Source: Pectinophora gossypiella (lineage: Eukaryota > Arthropoda > Insecta > Lepidoptera > Gelechiidae). From it: a stretch of 64,000 nt of DNA. Each line of letters opens with the position of its first letter. The stretch's first letter is position 1. The position numbers and the translations under genes are program-made. Of the stretch, positions 9,424-19,561 are shown piece by piece. The stretch lies in assembly GCF_024362695.1 (NCBI RefSeq), contig NC_065406.1, positions 12,772,001 to 12,836,000 on the forward strand, in the 5' to 3' direction. Under the pieces are notes generated by a model. It searched no databases. It was not told the origin of the DNA and saw only the letters and a program-made list of their open reading frames with translations.

Positions 9424-11855
9424 ATCATCATCATCATCATCAGCCGTATGACGCCCACTGCTGGGCATAGGCCTCCCCCAAGGATCTCCACGACGATCGG
9501 TCCTGCGCTGCCCGCATCCAGCGGCTTCCCGCGACCTTCACCAGATCGTCGGTCCACCTTGTAGCGGGCCTACCCACTGAGCGTCGTCCGACACGTGGTC
9601 GCCACTCCAGAACCTTTCCGCCCCATCGGCCATCGGTTCTCCTCGCTATGTGTCCTGCCCACTGCCACTTCAGCTTTGCAATTCTCCGAGCTATGTCGGT
9701 GACTTTAGTTCTCCTGCGGATCTCCTCATTTCTGATTCGATCCAGCAGGGAAATACCGAGCATAGCTCTCTCCATTGCCCGCTGAGCGACACCGAGCCTC
9801 CTCACGAGACCCATAGTAAGCGGCCACGTCTCACTGCCGTAGGTCATCACTGGCAACACGCACTGGTCAAAGACTTTCGTCTTGAGACACTGAGGTATTC
9901 TGGACGAGAAGATATTCCGCAGCTTCCCGAACGCTGCCCATCCGAGTTGGATCCGACGAGAGATCTCTTTCTCGAAGTTGGACTTACCTAACTGGATTAT
10001 TTGTCCTAGGTAAATGTACTGGTCTACAACTTCGAGTGTAACGTTCCCAACCTGAACTGGAGTGGGTGCGACATGGTCGTTGGACATAATTTTTGTCTTT
10101 GCCATGTTCATGCTAAGACCCACTCGTTGGGATGCGTTACTGAGATGCTCGAGCATGGTGTTCAGGTCTTCCAGGGTCTCAGCCATTAGGACTATATCAT
10201 CGGCAAATCGAAGGTGCGTCAGGTACTCGCCGTTGATGTTGATGCCAAATCCTTTCCAGTCCAGAAGCTTAAAAATATCCTCCAATGCAGCAGTGAACAG
10301 TTTCGGAGAGATGACATCTCCCTGTCTCACTCCTCGCTGCAGTTGGATCGGATTAGAGCTCTGGTTCTGTACTCGAACTGACATAGTGGCATTTTGGTAG
10401 AGGTCCCTTAGCACTTCGATGTACCTATGGTCCACTTGGCACCTCTGAAGAGACTGCAACACAGCCCAGGTCTCGATCGAATCAAAGGCTTTCTCATAGT
10501 CCACAAACGCCAAGCAAAGTGGCAAATTATACTCTTCGGTCTTCTGTATAACCTGCCGCAGCGTATGGATGTGGTCTATGGTGCTAAAGCCTTTTCGGAA
10601 ACCGGCTTGTTCGGGAGGCTGGAAGTCGTCAAACCTGCAAGCGAGACGATTCGTAATGACCCTCGAAAACAACTTGTAGACATGGCTCAGAAGCGAGATA
10701 GGTCTGTAGTTCTTCAGTAGGGCTTTATCCCCTTTCTTGAAGAACAAGATCACCTCGCTTCCGCTCCATGCCCTCGGCGTTTTGCCCTGAAATATGACGG
10801 AATTGAAGAGCCTCTGGAGGACTTTAAGTATTGGCGTTCCGCCCGCTCTCAGAAGTTCTGCTGTGATTCCGTCATCTCCTGCCGCTTTGTTGTTTTTGAG
10901 TTGTTTGAGGGCCATCCTAATCTCGTACAGGCTGACGTCCGGGATATCTTCAGTGTAGTGTCGGGTAAGCTTGGCTCGAGGGTCTCGTGGTGTTTTCGTG
11001 GAATATAGCTGTCTATAGAAACTCTCAATCTCTCTCAGGATTTCGGGAGTCGACGAAATGATTCTGCCGTCCTCAGTTTTCAGTCTCGCTAGTTGACTTT
11101 GCCCAATAGACAGATCTTTTGCGAACACCTTGGAGCCCTTGTTCCGCTCTATAGCCTCTTTAATACGTTTAGTATTAAATTGGCGAAGGTCGCTCGTCAA
11201 AGACTTCGAGATCTGTCTATTAAGTTGTCTATAACGTACGACATCCGCTGAGTCCTGCAGCCTCATTTCGTGTCTCTTATCCATGAGTTCGAGTGTGTGT
11301 GCGGAGAGTTTCTGCGTTTTGGTACGGCGGGTTCTAAAGTGTTTAGAACCTACCGTACGGACAGCATCCACCATCAGGTCGTTTATATCGTCCACGTCTG
11401 CGCAGTTCTCAAGGTACTCGAAGCGGTTTTGAAGCTCGAGCTGAAAGCGCTCGGGGTATTGGATCTGGGCTGGCGCCGGTCGGAGCGTGGATTTTATCAG
11501 TCGCGATCTTTCTAGCTTGATATTGATATTCAATGTGCCTCTTACCATGCGGTGATCGCTTCCCGTCTTAACGGCATTGATCACAGAGACATCATTGAAT
11601 ATGTGCTTTTTCGTCGACATGATAAAATCGATCTCATTTTTATACCTGCCATTGGGACTTATCCAGGTCCATTTGCGGGTCGCGGGCTTCCTGAAGAAGG
11701 AGTTCATCATATAGAGGTTCTCCTTCTCCATAAAGTCCGCAAGCATCCCGCCTCTGGTGTTCCGGACCCCAAATCCAAATTGCCCCACTCTCAGCTCGTT
11801 ACCGCAACGTTTCCCCAACTGTGCATTAAAGTCCCCCATCACAATCGTGTAGTGG
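9424..11855 (-). mobile_element. RTE-type non-LTR retrotransposon, 5'-truncated
   Basis: The direct repeat CCTGTAAACAC occurs at 9413-9423 and 11856-11866, which defines the insertion. The 3' end is a (TGA)n tail, read on the minus strand, that begins inside the stop codon. There is therefore essentially no 3' untranslated region, a hallmark of RTE-like elements. The 5' end is truncated within the endonuclease domain, as usual for target-primed reverse transcription. The target was the left arm of MITE-B. Confidence 0.92.
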
Positions 11856-11869
11856 CCTGTAAACACCAT
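9440..11869 (-). CDS. RTE endonuclease/reverse transcriptase, N-terminally truncated
   Basis: The open frame runs 809 codons without a stop. Residues 1-5 are not RTE sequence: the ATG at 11867-11869 belongs to the flanking MITE-B and the next codons come from the target duplication. The C-terminal part of an AP-type endonuclease follows, with GDFNAQLG (12-19) and the catalytic-type SDH (104-106). The reverse transcriptase has NYRPISLLSHVYKLFSRVI, QAGFRKGFSTIDHI, the AFVDYEKAFDSIE motif (about 455), RGVRQGDVISPKLF and the catalytic FADD (about 555). The C-terminus reads GRPATRW, then GEAYAQQWASYG before TGA. The first portion of the endonuclease is absent, so the copy is unlikely to be autonomous. 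The intact RT frame suggests recent insertion. Confidence 0.92.
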   Translation of the reverse strand: MVFTGHYTIVMGDFNAQLGKRCGNELRVGQFGFGVRNTRGGMLADFMEKENLYMMNSFFRKPATRKWTWISPNGRYKNEIDFIMSTKKHIFNDVSVINAVKTGSDHRMVRGTLNINIKLERSRLIKSTLRPAPAQIQYPERFQLELQNRFEYLENCADVDDINDLMVDAVRTVGSKHFRTRRTKTQKLSAHTLELMDKRHEMRLQDSADVVRYRQLNRQISKSLTSDLRQFNTKRIKEAIERNKGSKVFAKDLSIGQSQLARLKTEDGRIISSTPEILREIESFYRQLYSTKTPRDPRAKLTRHYTEDIPDVSLYEIRMALKQLKNNKAAGDDGITAELLRAGGTPILKVLQRLFNSVIFQGKTPRAWSGSEVILFFKKGDKALLKNYRPISLLSHVYKLFSRVITNRLACRFDDFQPPEQAGFRKGFSTIDHIHTLRQVIQKTEEYNLPLCLAFVDYEKAFDSIETWAVLQSLQRCQVDHRYIEVLRDLYQNATMSVRVQNQSSNPIQLQRGVRQGDVISPKLFTAALEDIFKLLDWKGFGININGEYLTHLRFADDIVLMAETLEDLNTMLEHLSNASQRVGLSMNMAKTKIMSNDHVAPTPVQVGNVTLEVVDQYIYLGQIIQLGKSNFEKEISRRIQLGWAAFGKLRNIFSSRIPQCLKTKVFDQCVLPVMTYGSETWPLTMGLVRRLGVAQRAMERAMLGISLLDRIRNEEIRRRTKVTDIARRIAKLKWQWAGHIARRTDGRWGGKVLEWRPRVGRRSVGRPATRWTDDLVKVAGSRWMRAAQDRSSWRSLGEAYAQQWASYG

Positions 11870-12333
11870 CTAATTTTATTTTAAGTTGTATCTGTCATTT
11901 TCTTATCCGCCGAAAAGGAAGGGACGGGTAATCAACAAACATAAAATTTATGGAACAAACGTCAATTTTTAGCACATATCTAAAACAACCGTCTAAAAAT
12001 TTTACACTGGCCAATAACCCGACAGAATTATGTTGACAGCACACGTCAAACAGTTTGAATACCAGCGAGATACCTTTTTGATTCGCCCGGGTTATCCATT
12101 CATTTACTCATTCTTTCTAAAATTAAAAGCTGTCAATCATCCGTCTCTTTCCTTTTCGGTGGATAAGAAAATGACAGGTATAACTTAAAATAAAATTAGA
12201 TGGCGTCTGCAGGAATTAGCACCATTAAGCATTTACTTATCTCTAATCTTAAAATTATAAAAGGGTCTGATGTAGACCACAGTAACGGCGTACATAGCTC
12301 TATCTATAAGATTAAGTGTTAAATATTAATAAC

Positions 12334-12662
12334 AAAAGGCCTCCGTGGTCCAGTGGTTGAGCATTGGGCTCACGATCCGGAGGTCTCGGGTTCGATGTTC
12401 GTGGAGACATATCACAAAAAAAAACTGTGGTCCTTAGTTTGGTTAGGACATTACTGGCTGATCACCAGATTGTCCGAAAGTAAGATGATCCGTGCTTCGG
12501 AAGGCACGTTAAGCCGTTGGCATCGGTTACTTCTTACTGATGTGAGTAAGTAGTCGTTACATGAGCCTTGTCAGGGGCCTTTGGCGGCTCATTAGTAACC
12601 CTGACACCAGGGTTGATGAGGTTGGTACTCCCCCTCACAGCCCACACGATAGAAGAAGAAGA
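12334..12662 (+). repeat. SINE-A copy
   Basis: Head AGGCCTCCGTGGTCCAGTGG and a degraded B box (GGGTTCGATGTTCGTGG). The tail CACACGATAGAAGAAGAAGA is complete. A 66-codon frame inside it is a repeat translation. Confidence 0.85.
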
Positions 12663-12751
12663 ATCAAGATCATGAAAAGTATATATTTATATATCTAAAA
12701 TAAATGCTCTAAAAGCTTTTTCTTAAAATTAACATAATTATCGTGAAATAT

Positions 12752-13020
12752 ATCAGGGATGATCCAGACCATGATTCTGAGTTAATATCAAGTGCCCAGA
12801 TGGGCGGCGAACCTCAGGGCGTCATCTGAGAGGATAATATTTGAAAGATAGTCGACCTTAGTGGGTCGTAAGCGCTGAGCGCTGAATGAGGGAAATCGTC
12901 GACCACGCCGGAGGGGTCGGTATCGGGGTTCTGAAATGTTTGTTGTCGCGAGCTGATTGGCCGCCTCTATGGCTGGAGTAATCGGTTCGTCGGAATCGTA
13001 TAATGATTCTTTCAGGCGCG
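12752..13020. repeat. MITE-A arm joined directly to family G
   Basis: The MITE-A arm (CAGACCATGATTCTGAGTTA, then ATATCAAGTG) stops abruptly at about 12796. Family G sequence follows at once (CCCAGATGGGCGGCGAACCT) and continues with ACCACGCCGGAGGGGTCGGT. On the minus strand, SLYDSDEPITPAIEAANQL is readable, parallel to the open frame at 3871-4098. Confidence 0.65.
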
Positions 13021-13554
13021 GAATTTTACTTTATAGGTAACTTTTATACAAAAAATTGGCTTCCGCCCTAGATAGATAAATTACTAATAAATTATCGTTT
13101 CCGATCAGGAATCCTAACGGAACTCAATCCATTCAAAAGTAAACATGGGTCTGTAAACAAATGTTTGCCATTCCAAAATAGAAGCGAACCAAATCAGAAA
13201 TGTGCGCATTGATGTATTGAAAGTCCTAACTTGATTAGGTCTGATGGTAAAGGCTCGGTATTATTTTGAGTGGGTGTAACGGCTATTTCTAACTAGTGTT
13301 GCTGAAGTATGTTTAGTTTTATAATCGATAGTTTTGGTCTAGAAAACACTATCTTAAATTATTTTACTATTTTTATATATGTATATTTAGAGATATTCTA
13401 TTTTCCTTTTTTTTGTGTCTTGAATGTACTCCAAGGTACTTACTCTTTTCTTTTTTTTTCTTTCTTTTCCTGTTGTAGTGCTATTCATATTCTGAAGCTC
13501 TTGAGTTGCTTATTATTAGGTATTTTGTGTGTACTATTTACTATTTATATAAGT
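13021..13554. other. No gene recognised
   Basis: AT-rich. The 86-codon frame at 13309-13569 is Phe/Ile/Tyr-rich, follows base composition and runs into the adjacent LINE tail. It is not supported as a gene. Confidence 0.45.
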
Positions 13555-13822
13555 AGGTATATATGTTAGGTTATGTATATAGGTTAGGTAAATATATTTG
13601 TATGTTATATATTTATTTGCATGTATTTATTGGTAAGTTGTACTTATAGTTTGTACCCGCAATCATTCAATTTTTTCAAATTTTTCCTCACCTTATGGTT
13701 GTCTGGAAGAAATCGCTTTAAGCGATAAGGCCGCTATTTGCCATTTACTAAGTTAAAAGTCTTTTTGTAATTTTTTTTTCATTTTGGTGCAATAAAGTGT
13801 ATTTGTATTGTATTGTATCTTA
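13555..13822 (+). repeat. LINE 3' tail, family T2
   Basis: Non-coding 3' end with TTGGTAAGTTGTACTTATAG, CCTCACCTTATGGTTGTC, GAAATCGCTTTAAGCGATAA and a GTGCAATAAAGTGT polyadenylation signal. It ends in TATTGTATTGTAT. A close copy is at 62515-62860, a minus-strand copy at 45190-45490, and shorter tails at 30735-30850 and 38750-38868. Confidence 0.75.
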
Positions 13823-14048
13823 TCGATAGGCCGAAACCTACCAATAGTAAAGACGGAGTGCAACTCTATGCTTGTTGACAGAGATAGAGCTATCAATTGT
13901 ATCGATACTATAATCTCAAATTATCGATAGTCCAAACCAATAAGGAGCTTTCCAGGTTACGTTCACCAAAAATAATATAGATGGCGTACAAGCTTTAACG
14001 TGATAATTATTATTAACTATTTTCTTATTACTCCGGTACATAAAGTTT
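13823..14048. other. No gene recognised
   Basis: Short spacer. It contains CTATAATCTCAAATTATCGATAG-like AT-rich sequence split by TATCGATA motifs, and nothing coding. Confidence 0.4.
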
Positions 14049-14108
14049 CATCATCATCATCATCAGCCGTACGACGCCCACTGTTGGGCATAGGCCTCCC
14101 CCAAGGAT
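14049..14108 (-). mobile_element. RTE tail-only insertion
   Basis: (CAT)n followed by CAGCCGTACGACGCCCACTG and GGCATAGGCCTCCCCCAAGG is almost identical to the 3' end of the RTE element at 9424-9485. Only about 60 bp are present, a severely 5'-truncated insertion. Confidence 0.75.
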
Positions 14109-14414
14109 AAAAAAAGAGCAGAAGCAGAAGTCTATATAACAATAATTGTTGCTTGATATTTGGATCACATTATATATAGAATTATGTTGCTACCTATATT
14201 GCTTCACTTTATTTTGATCAGAATAATAATGCGTAGAAGATGTGTTGTTGTGTCTGGCTGTAATAACAAGGGTCATCATTTATACCCAAAAACAATGATA
14301 AAAGATATGTCTGTTATCCATAAAAATAGAAGGTTAAATGAAGGAAAAACTGTACAGCGCCATCTGTATTTTTTAGGGGGACTGTCGCATGGATAGTCCC
14401 TCATGGATATTACA

Positions 14415-14640
14415 ATACTACATACATACATAAACTCACGCCCGTAATCCCTAATGGGGTGGGCAGAGCCCCAAGTAATCAAAGACAACTTGCAGCCACT
14501 GTTGATACGATGTCGTAAGCTGGATATGATGAACCTTATGGTGATAAGGGATCAGCCTATCGCCCATAACATTAGTCCATCATGTTAGAGGACACAATCC
14601 CTCTGTCGGTTTTTACGACATGCCCGGGAAGACAAGCAGC
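14415..14640 (+). repeat. Dispersed repeat K
   Basis: AAACTCACGCCCGTAATCCC, GGGGTGGGCAGAGCC, GACAACTTGCAGCCACTGTT and GGATCAGCCTATCGCCCATA match 6125-6275; the reversed copy at 22835-22960 shares the first parts. The copy ends near TTTACGACATGCCCGGGAAG, a phrase also recognisable at 36195-36222. Confidence 0.55.
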
Positions 14641-14960
14641 TGAACGTTTTCCATGTTTTTTATTTGCTCCCAGAACAGCATAGAAGCAAACAATCATTAC
14701 AATACTATCGATAATTTTATCTCTGTGAGCTTCTATCGGTCAAATATCGATAGAATATTCATTATCGATAATCGACTATTGATCGGCAACACTATTTCTG
14801 ACGTCATTGTAATGGTTAGTAGAGTTAAGGAGATGAAACCAAATATTTGAGTACTACGTTGGGGTTAGTCACTTTTAGTCTGTTAGCATTATAAGGTATA
14901 ATATATTGATAAAGATTTTGTTTGTTTGTGATGATTATGATATTATTATCAGGCCTCATC
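14641..14960. other. No gene recognised
   Basis: Contains repeated ATCGATA motifs between 14706 and 14775. The 65-codon frame at 14653-14850 has no recognisable content. Confidence 0.4.
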
Positions 14961-14966
14961 ATCATT

Positions 14967-15280
14967 ATAGGCCTCTGTGGTCCAGTGGTCGAGCGTTGGG
15001 CTCACGATCCGGAGGTCCCGGGTTCAAATCCCGATGAGTACATATCACAAAAGTCACTTTGTGATCCCTAGTTTGGTTAGGGCATTAGAGGCTGATCACC
15101 TGATTGTCCGAAAGTATTTCCTGATTGTTCGGAAGGCACGTTAAGCCGTTGGTCCCGGTTACTACTTACTGATGTGAGTATCGTTACATGAGCCATGCTT
15201 GGGGCCTTTGGCGGGTCCATAATAACCTTGACACCAGGGTTGCTGAGGTTACCAACCTCACAATCCACACACTAAAAGAT
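14967..15280 (+). repeat. SINE-A copy
   Basis: Head ATAGGCCTCTGTGGTCCAGT, B box GGGTTCAAATCCCGATGAG, and the CCTTGACACCAGGGTTGCTG segment. The end CACACACTAAAAGATAA has lost the GAA tail. Confidence 0.85.
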
Positions 15281-15346
15281 AATTATTGATATTAAGGGGT
15301 TTGTTTCGCCGAACTGTCCGTAGATAATTTTAAGTTTACATTCAAT

Positions 15347-15595
15347 ACTCATATAAGCCGGTCATAGGATGGGTGACAACAAAAAAAAAGTTTTCATCTC
15401 GAGCTCCTCCGTGCTTCAGAAGGCACGTTAAGCCGTTGGTCCCGGCTGCATAATCAGTATCAGTCGTTAATAACCATCAATCCGCACTGGGCCCGCGTGA
15501 TGGTTTAACGCCCGATCTTCCTATCCATCCATAGGGAAGGCTCGTGCCCCAGCAGTGGGGACGTTAATGGGCTGATGATGATGACTCATATAAGC
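15347..15595 (+). repeat. SINE-B copy, 5'-truncated, with 12-bp target duplication
   Basis: ACTCATATAAGC occurs at 15347-15358 and 15584-15595. Between them lies SINE-B starting at CGGTCATAGGATGGGTGACA; the tRNA head is missing. It ends in GGGCTGATGATGATG. Truncation plus duplication fits LINE-type target-primed integration. Confidence 0.88.
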
Positions 15596-15626
15596 AAAAC
15601 TGTTAGAAATAGTATCTGTTTTTAAT

Positions 15627-15987
15627 ATTAAAACACATAATAACGGGTTATTACCGCCTTTAAAATAGGGATATGAGACTCCCGATATTTCGACACTGTT
15701 GCAAGTGCCATGATCACGGGATGACTGATGAGATAGATCCATAATTTTCTACGGGCAGACATGTCTGTCTACCCTCTTTCTTTGCCGCTTGTTTATGTAT
15801 TTGATATCGGAATGTTCGGAACCATCTCAACTCGCACCAAACTCACTACGACAAACCGCACTCACTGTGTCCTCACGTTTTGTCATCACATTACGCCGTT
15901 TTAAGCTTTTTACAACACCTATTACTGGATTGAACATACTCGATAAGAACACGCGCGCGGTAAGAACCCGTTATTATGTGTTTTAAT
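15627..15987. repeat. Non-coding element bounded by perfect 23-bp inverted repeats
   Basis: ATTAAAACACATAATAACGG followed by GTT (15627-15649) is the exact reverse complement of 15965-15987. The outer and inner neighbours are partly paired as well (GTATCTGTTTTTA occurs outside both ends). The interior holds CCCGATATTTCGACACTGTT and GTTTTGTCATCACATTACGC and no convincing frame. It may be a MITE or one end pair of a larger DNA transposon. Confidence 0.65.
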
Positions 15988-16361
15988 TATGATAATAACC
16001 GCGTAAACATAAAACAAAGTATCTGTTTTTATCGCAGCGTTAGTGTCCAAACAAACACTGAATCTGCCAGACAAGTAGAAAAGGGTGTGCTATCCAAGGA
16101 CAACCTGCAACAAAATAAATCTGACGTGGCATTCCACTTTACTACGACCCTGACTTACCACTTTTGCTTCTTACAGTCTCATTTTTTAAAAGTAATACTC
16201 TCATACATACAAAAGTTCACGTCTATTTCCTGTTGGGGTAGGCAGAGGTGGCCTGACAGATTACTTTCTCTTCTTCCACTCTGATCAAAGTCTTCAGTGT
16301 TCATGCTGGTTTAAAGTACTCTTGGCCTGGCCTTTTTTACAACTACATGATCATCATCTCA

Positions 16362-16800
16362 GGCCTTTACATCTTTATCAGATGATTCAAACAGCGTTTC
16401 TGTGGCAGCTTTTAAAATGGCTGTGAAGTCCGATGCGAGAGCGACAGTAGCGGCCGCACGACTGGCATACAACTACATAGTAAATAGATATTAATGGATA
16501 CATAAGTATGTAAAACCCTTGCCCGGGGATACGGGTGAAGACCTCAACGGTTGCGGACGCGGTGATGGGAGTTATAGGTACGGCAATGTAGAACGGAAGG
16601 GGCGCATTACAGGGACTGTAACCTGGAACCTGACAGAGGGCAGTAGTAACTGTCAGTACTATTCAGAGGCGGAGGACAGGTCCTAGTACGGCTTTGAAAT
16701 AGACTACTCTGGGCGCCATCCCACTCGCGTCAGACAGGGTACTGCGGGGCGCAAGGCAAGAGGGAAACCACTGCCCTATCTTTCCTTAAAAAGTAGCATG
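16362..16800. repeat. Inverted match to 62727-62785, then a reversed family J copy
   Basis: GGCCTTTACATCTTTATCAG at 16362-16381 and the following AAACAGCGTTTCTGTGGCAG are the reverse complement of a segment inside the LINE tail at 62727-62785. From about 16610 to 16790 the sequence is family J in reverse (GACTACTCTGGGCGCCATCC, then GCGTCAGACAGGGTACTGCG), matching 40810-40910. Confidence 0.5.
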
Positions 16801-16864
16801 AAGAATGAGACGACAAAAGCGTGGCTCTTAAATTAGTGATGATGAAGTACATTACAAAGGCTAG

Positions 16865-16968
16865 TAGTATTGGAAACCGGCGAGCATGCATGAAGACTTT
16901 GATGAGAATGGAAGAAGAGAAGGTGGTCTGTCAGGATCGTAATAAGTGGAATTCCGTGGTCTTTGAAG
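16865..16968 (+). repeat. LINE-M 3' fragment
   Basis: ACCGGCGAGCATGCATGAAG, then GAATGGAAGAAGAGAAGGTG and AGGATCGTAATAAGTGGAAT, match the C-terminal coding end of LINE-M. No continuous frame is retained upstream. Confidence 0.6.
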
Positions 16969-16986
16969 AGGCGTGACCTTATTATA

Positions 16987-17328
16987 CAGGATGTTAGTGA
17001 CATCGTAACGAAAATTTTGAGGGATGATTCAGACCATGATTCTGAGTTGATATCAAGTGGAATTTTACGTCACAAAATACACGATGATTTTTTTATATTA
17101 TATTTAATTATATATTTTTGCAATCGAAAAATCCTCTTGATATTAACTCAGAATAATCAGTTGATTCACCCTTCTCATTATTTGTTACGTCATAAAAATT
17201 TTAGTACCTTTTTAAATTATTTTCAGTTCTATACTTTTGCGACGGAAAATTCCACTTCATATTAACTCAGAATTAGGGCCTGAATCATCCGTCGAAGTTT
17301 TCGTTACGATGTCACTAACAAACTGTAT
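16987..17328. repeat. MITE-A with an extra right arm
   Basis: One left arm (16987-17090, GTTAGTGACATCGTAACGAA) is followed by two right arms in the same orientation. These lie at about 17118-17195 (ATTTGTTACGTCAT) and 17226-17328 (TTCGTTACGATGTCACTAAC). The total is about 340 bp instead of the usual 220. Confidence 0.8.
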
Positions 17329-17734
17329 AATATACATATAAGAGTATTACTTTAGCAGAGAGAAGAACATTCCATTTATATAATATGTAGGTTATAAAGG
17401 ACAGAGAGTTGGGGTTCTCTTGATAAACTTGTCAAGCAGAACTTTGATCGAAAATTTTCATTCCTATATCATTTCCAATCGATGAATAAGTAAGTCCTTT
17501 CAAATAGTATCCTAGCCCAAATTACATCATAGTCTGTTAGGTTTGGGACGTACCCAACCCTTTTAAGGGTACTAAAAGCAAGTAATTGAACTAGCAATGG
17601 GATCACGTTCGATTTCTAGCAAGTAATCAAAAATGTAGTACATAAATATGGGTTAAGTACTTTTTACTATCTCCCCGTATTTTTATTGCTTGAAGAAGAT
17701 TTTTGCCGTGACGTAAGTACGTATTGTACGTTTG
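17329..17734. other. No gene recognised
   Basis: No supported frame and no repeat family that I could place. Confidence 0.4.
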
Positions 17735-18085
17735 CTTATGATGGCATTAACTACTTGGCCGAAGAATGGGCAGCGCTGAGGGGTCTCACCCGGTACAAAA
17801 TTTTAGTCGACATGTCTGAGGTTGCATAGGTTTGCCCTGAGCCCAGATTAGCATCTGGGCTCAGGGCGTCTCGGCTCAGAGAAAACCACCTAATTACTGT
17901 CACACACCTTGGATATTACTACTTTTCTCAGGCGTACGGGTTTCCTCAGGATGTTTTTCGCGCCCCACTAGGCACTCTCAGACGACAGGCTGTCTTAAAT
18001 TTTTGTACCGGGTGAAAAACTTCAGCGCTCTCCGTTTGTCCGGCTTAGTAGTTAGTACTTAAGAAGCAAACCTACAATAAGTTAC
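17735..18085. repeat. Family G copy, rearranged
   Basis: GATGGCATTAACTACTTGGC and GGGCAGCGCTGAGGGGTCTC begin the copy. GAGCCCAGATTAGCATCTGGG forms a small hairpin at 17839-17859. A second, inverted part (CAGACGACAGGCTGTCTTAA to CTACAATAAGTTACGTC) follows, so this locus holds family G in both orientations. Confidence 0.6.
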
Positions 18086-18349
18086 GTCAAAAAAGCTTCA
18101 CCTTTAAGCACGTAATATCAGTTTGAAACTTTGGCATAATGTAAATGTATACTGCTTATATTTAATTAAGTATGTAGACTTAATTACTTATTCATAATTA
18201 GAAAATAGGGCAATGGGAGTATAAAATAATTATAAGTAAATGGGGAGTGTTTTCACGTAAGTAGTAGTCACGTGTAAGAACCATTATTTCATAATTATAT
18301 ACCGTTTCCTAGTGAAAATCTTTTTTGAAAACTCATAACTTCGCCTTTT
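18086..18349. other. No gene recognised
   Basis: AT-rich spacer. Confidence 0.4.
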
Positions 18350-18590
18350 TTTGAAGCCGTGGTAGGCCAGTTGGAAGAACGTTTGAGTCTCATTGTATGG
18401 TCGCAGATTTGAATCCAGCGCGGGCCTACGATTTTCGAATTCGTTTTTCGAATTCATGTTTGGTCGCCTATTGTACTTTTTTGTTTCTCTTTTGTTTTGT
18501 TTTTTTTTTTTTTTTTAATTTCCTGTGTGTGCAATAAAGCATTTGTCATGTTATTATTAATATGGTAGTGAATAAATATTTTTGTATTTG
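18350..18590 (+). repeat. SINE-D head followed by a T2-like tail
   Basis: GCCGTGGTAGGCCAGTTGGA is an A-box-like head and GCAGATTTGAATCCAGCGCG a B-box-like segment, corresponding to the reversed head at 22425-22478. The 3' portion is replaced by GCCTATTGTAC, a poly-T run at 18499-18518 and GTGCAATAAAGCATTTGTC, a T2-type tail. Confidence 0.6.
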
Positions 18591-18965
18591 TATTTGAAAC
18601 AGATAAGAGAGAGTTTTGGTGTTAAAGACGATGTAGTGACTAAGATAAAGAAGGGAATATTAAGTTGGTTTGGACACGTAGAGCGGATAAAGGATAATAG
18701 GATTACGAAAGCGATATACCTTATAAAGCAAAGGTTGGTGGTAGGCTGGCAGAGTAAGACCTAGAAGGACGTACATTGCCCAAGATGGAGGCATCCTTGA
18801 AAAAGATTAAGTAAAATCTACTTTGAACCGGCGTGCGTGTATGAAACGATTGATGAATGTACAGGAAGCAAGAGAACGTGGCAGGATGGAAGGAAATGGA
18901 ATGCCATAGTCTCTGCTTAACCTTGTTCGTGGAAAATAGGCGTCAGTTTATGTATGTATGTAAGT
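18590..18965 (+). pseudogene. LINE-M reverse transcriptase C-terminus, degraded
   Basis: The frame reads RESFGVKDDVVTKIKKGILS, then WFGHVERIKDNRITKAIY, before an in-frame stop at about 18764. WFGHVER is a conserved C-terminal phrase of many non-LTR retrotransposons. Downstream the nucleotides still match LINE-M (CCGGCGTGCGTGTATGAAAC, AATGTACAGGAAGCAAGAGA) but in shifted frames. It ends in a TATG-rich tail. Confidence 0.78.
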
Positions 18966-19029
18966 ATGAAGAACATACGAGTTTATAGCGTAATGTTCAA
19001 ATCAAATCCCAAGATTGTTAAATTACACT

Positions 19030-19336
19030 TGAATTCTCCCGATTCTTCTATCGTGTGGGCTGTGAGGTGAATTACCAACCTCATCAACCCTGGTGTCAGG
19101 GTTATTATTGAGCCCCCAAAGGCCCCTGATGGTTCATGTAACGATTACTTACTTACGTAAGTAGTAACCGGGACCAACGGCTTAACGTGCCTTCCGAAGC
19201 ACGGATCATCTTACTTTTTGGACAATCAGGTGATCGGCCTTTAATGTCCTAACCAATCTAAGGATCACAATGGGATTCGAACCCGGGGCCTCCGGATCGT
19301 GAGTCCAACGCTCAACCACTGGATGACGGAGGCCAT
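19030..19336 (-). repeat. SINE-A copy, minus strand
   Basis: Starts with the reversed tail TTCTTCTATCGTGTGGGCTG and ends with the reversed head CCACTGGATGACGGAGGCC. The B box reads GGATTCGAACCCGGGGCCTC on the plus strand. Complete apart from point changes. Confidence 0.87.
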
Positions 19337-19561
19337 TATTCTCATGATGAGGAACCGCCTTTATTGTTCAGTACTACAGTAGGTAATATCGAATAGAGGT
19401 AATCTTAATATTGCTAGTGAAAAGGAGGATTTGTGAATAATACCATATTACCATGACGGCTCATCGGAAGAAGGGATCCACTCTTTTGACGTATAAGGTT
19501 TCGTATGATTAGTAAGACCTGGACCGGTCTCTTTGCAAATAAAATATCGGATAATCGGACC

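Larger units (their letters stand above)
9402..12224. repeat. MITE-B, split by an RTE insertion
   Basis: The left end TGGTGCTAATTCCTGTAAAC (9402-9421) and the right end at 12205-12224 (GTCTGCAGGAATTAGCACCA) are inverted copies. The inner part of the left arm resumes after the RTE element at 11867-11930, with CATTTTCTTATCCGCCG. It pairs with the segment before 12205 that contains GGATAAGAAAATGACAG. Without the insertion the element is about 380 bp with arms near 90 bp. A third arm of the same family lies at 40610-40692. There is no coding capacity. Confidence 0.85.

Noticed and set aside
14160..14396. Possible THAP-type zinc finger start (RRCVVVSGCNNKGHHLYP)
   Set aside because: It resembles the C-x-V-x-GC start of THAP domains, but the Trp, the second Cys/His pair and the AVPTIF-type end are absent, and the frame is short and next to repeats.
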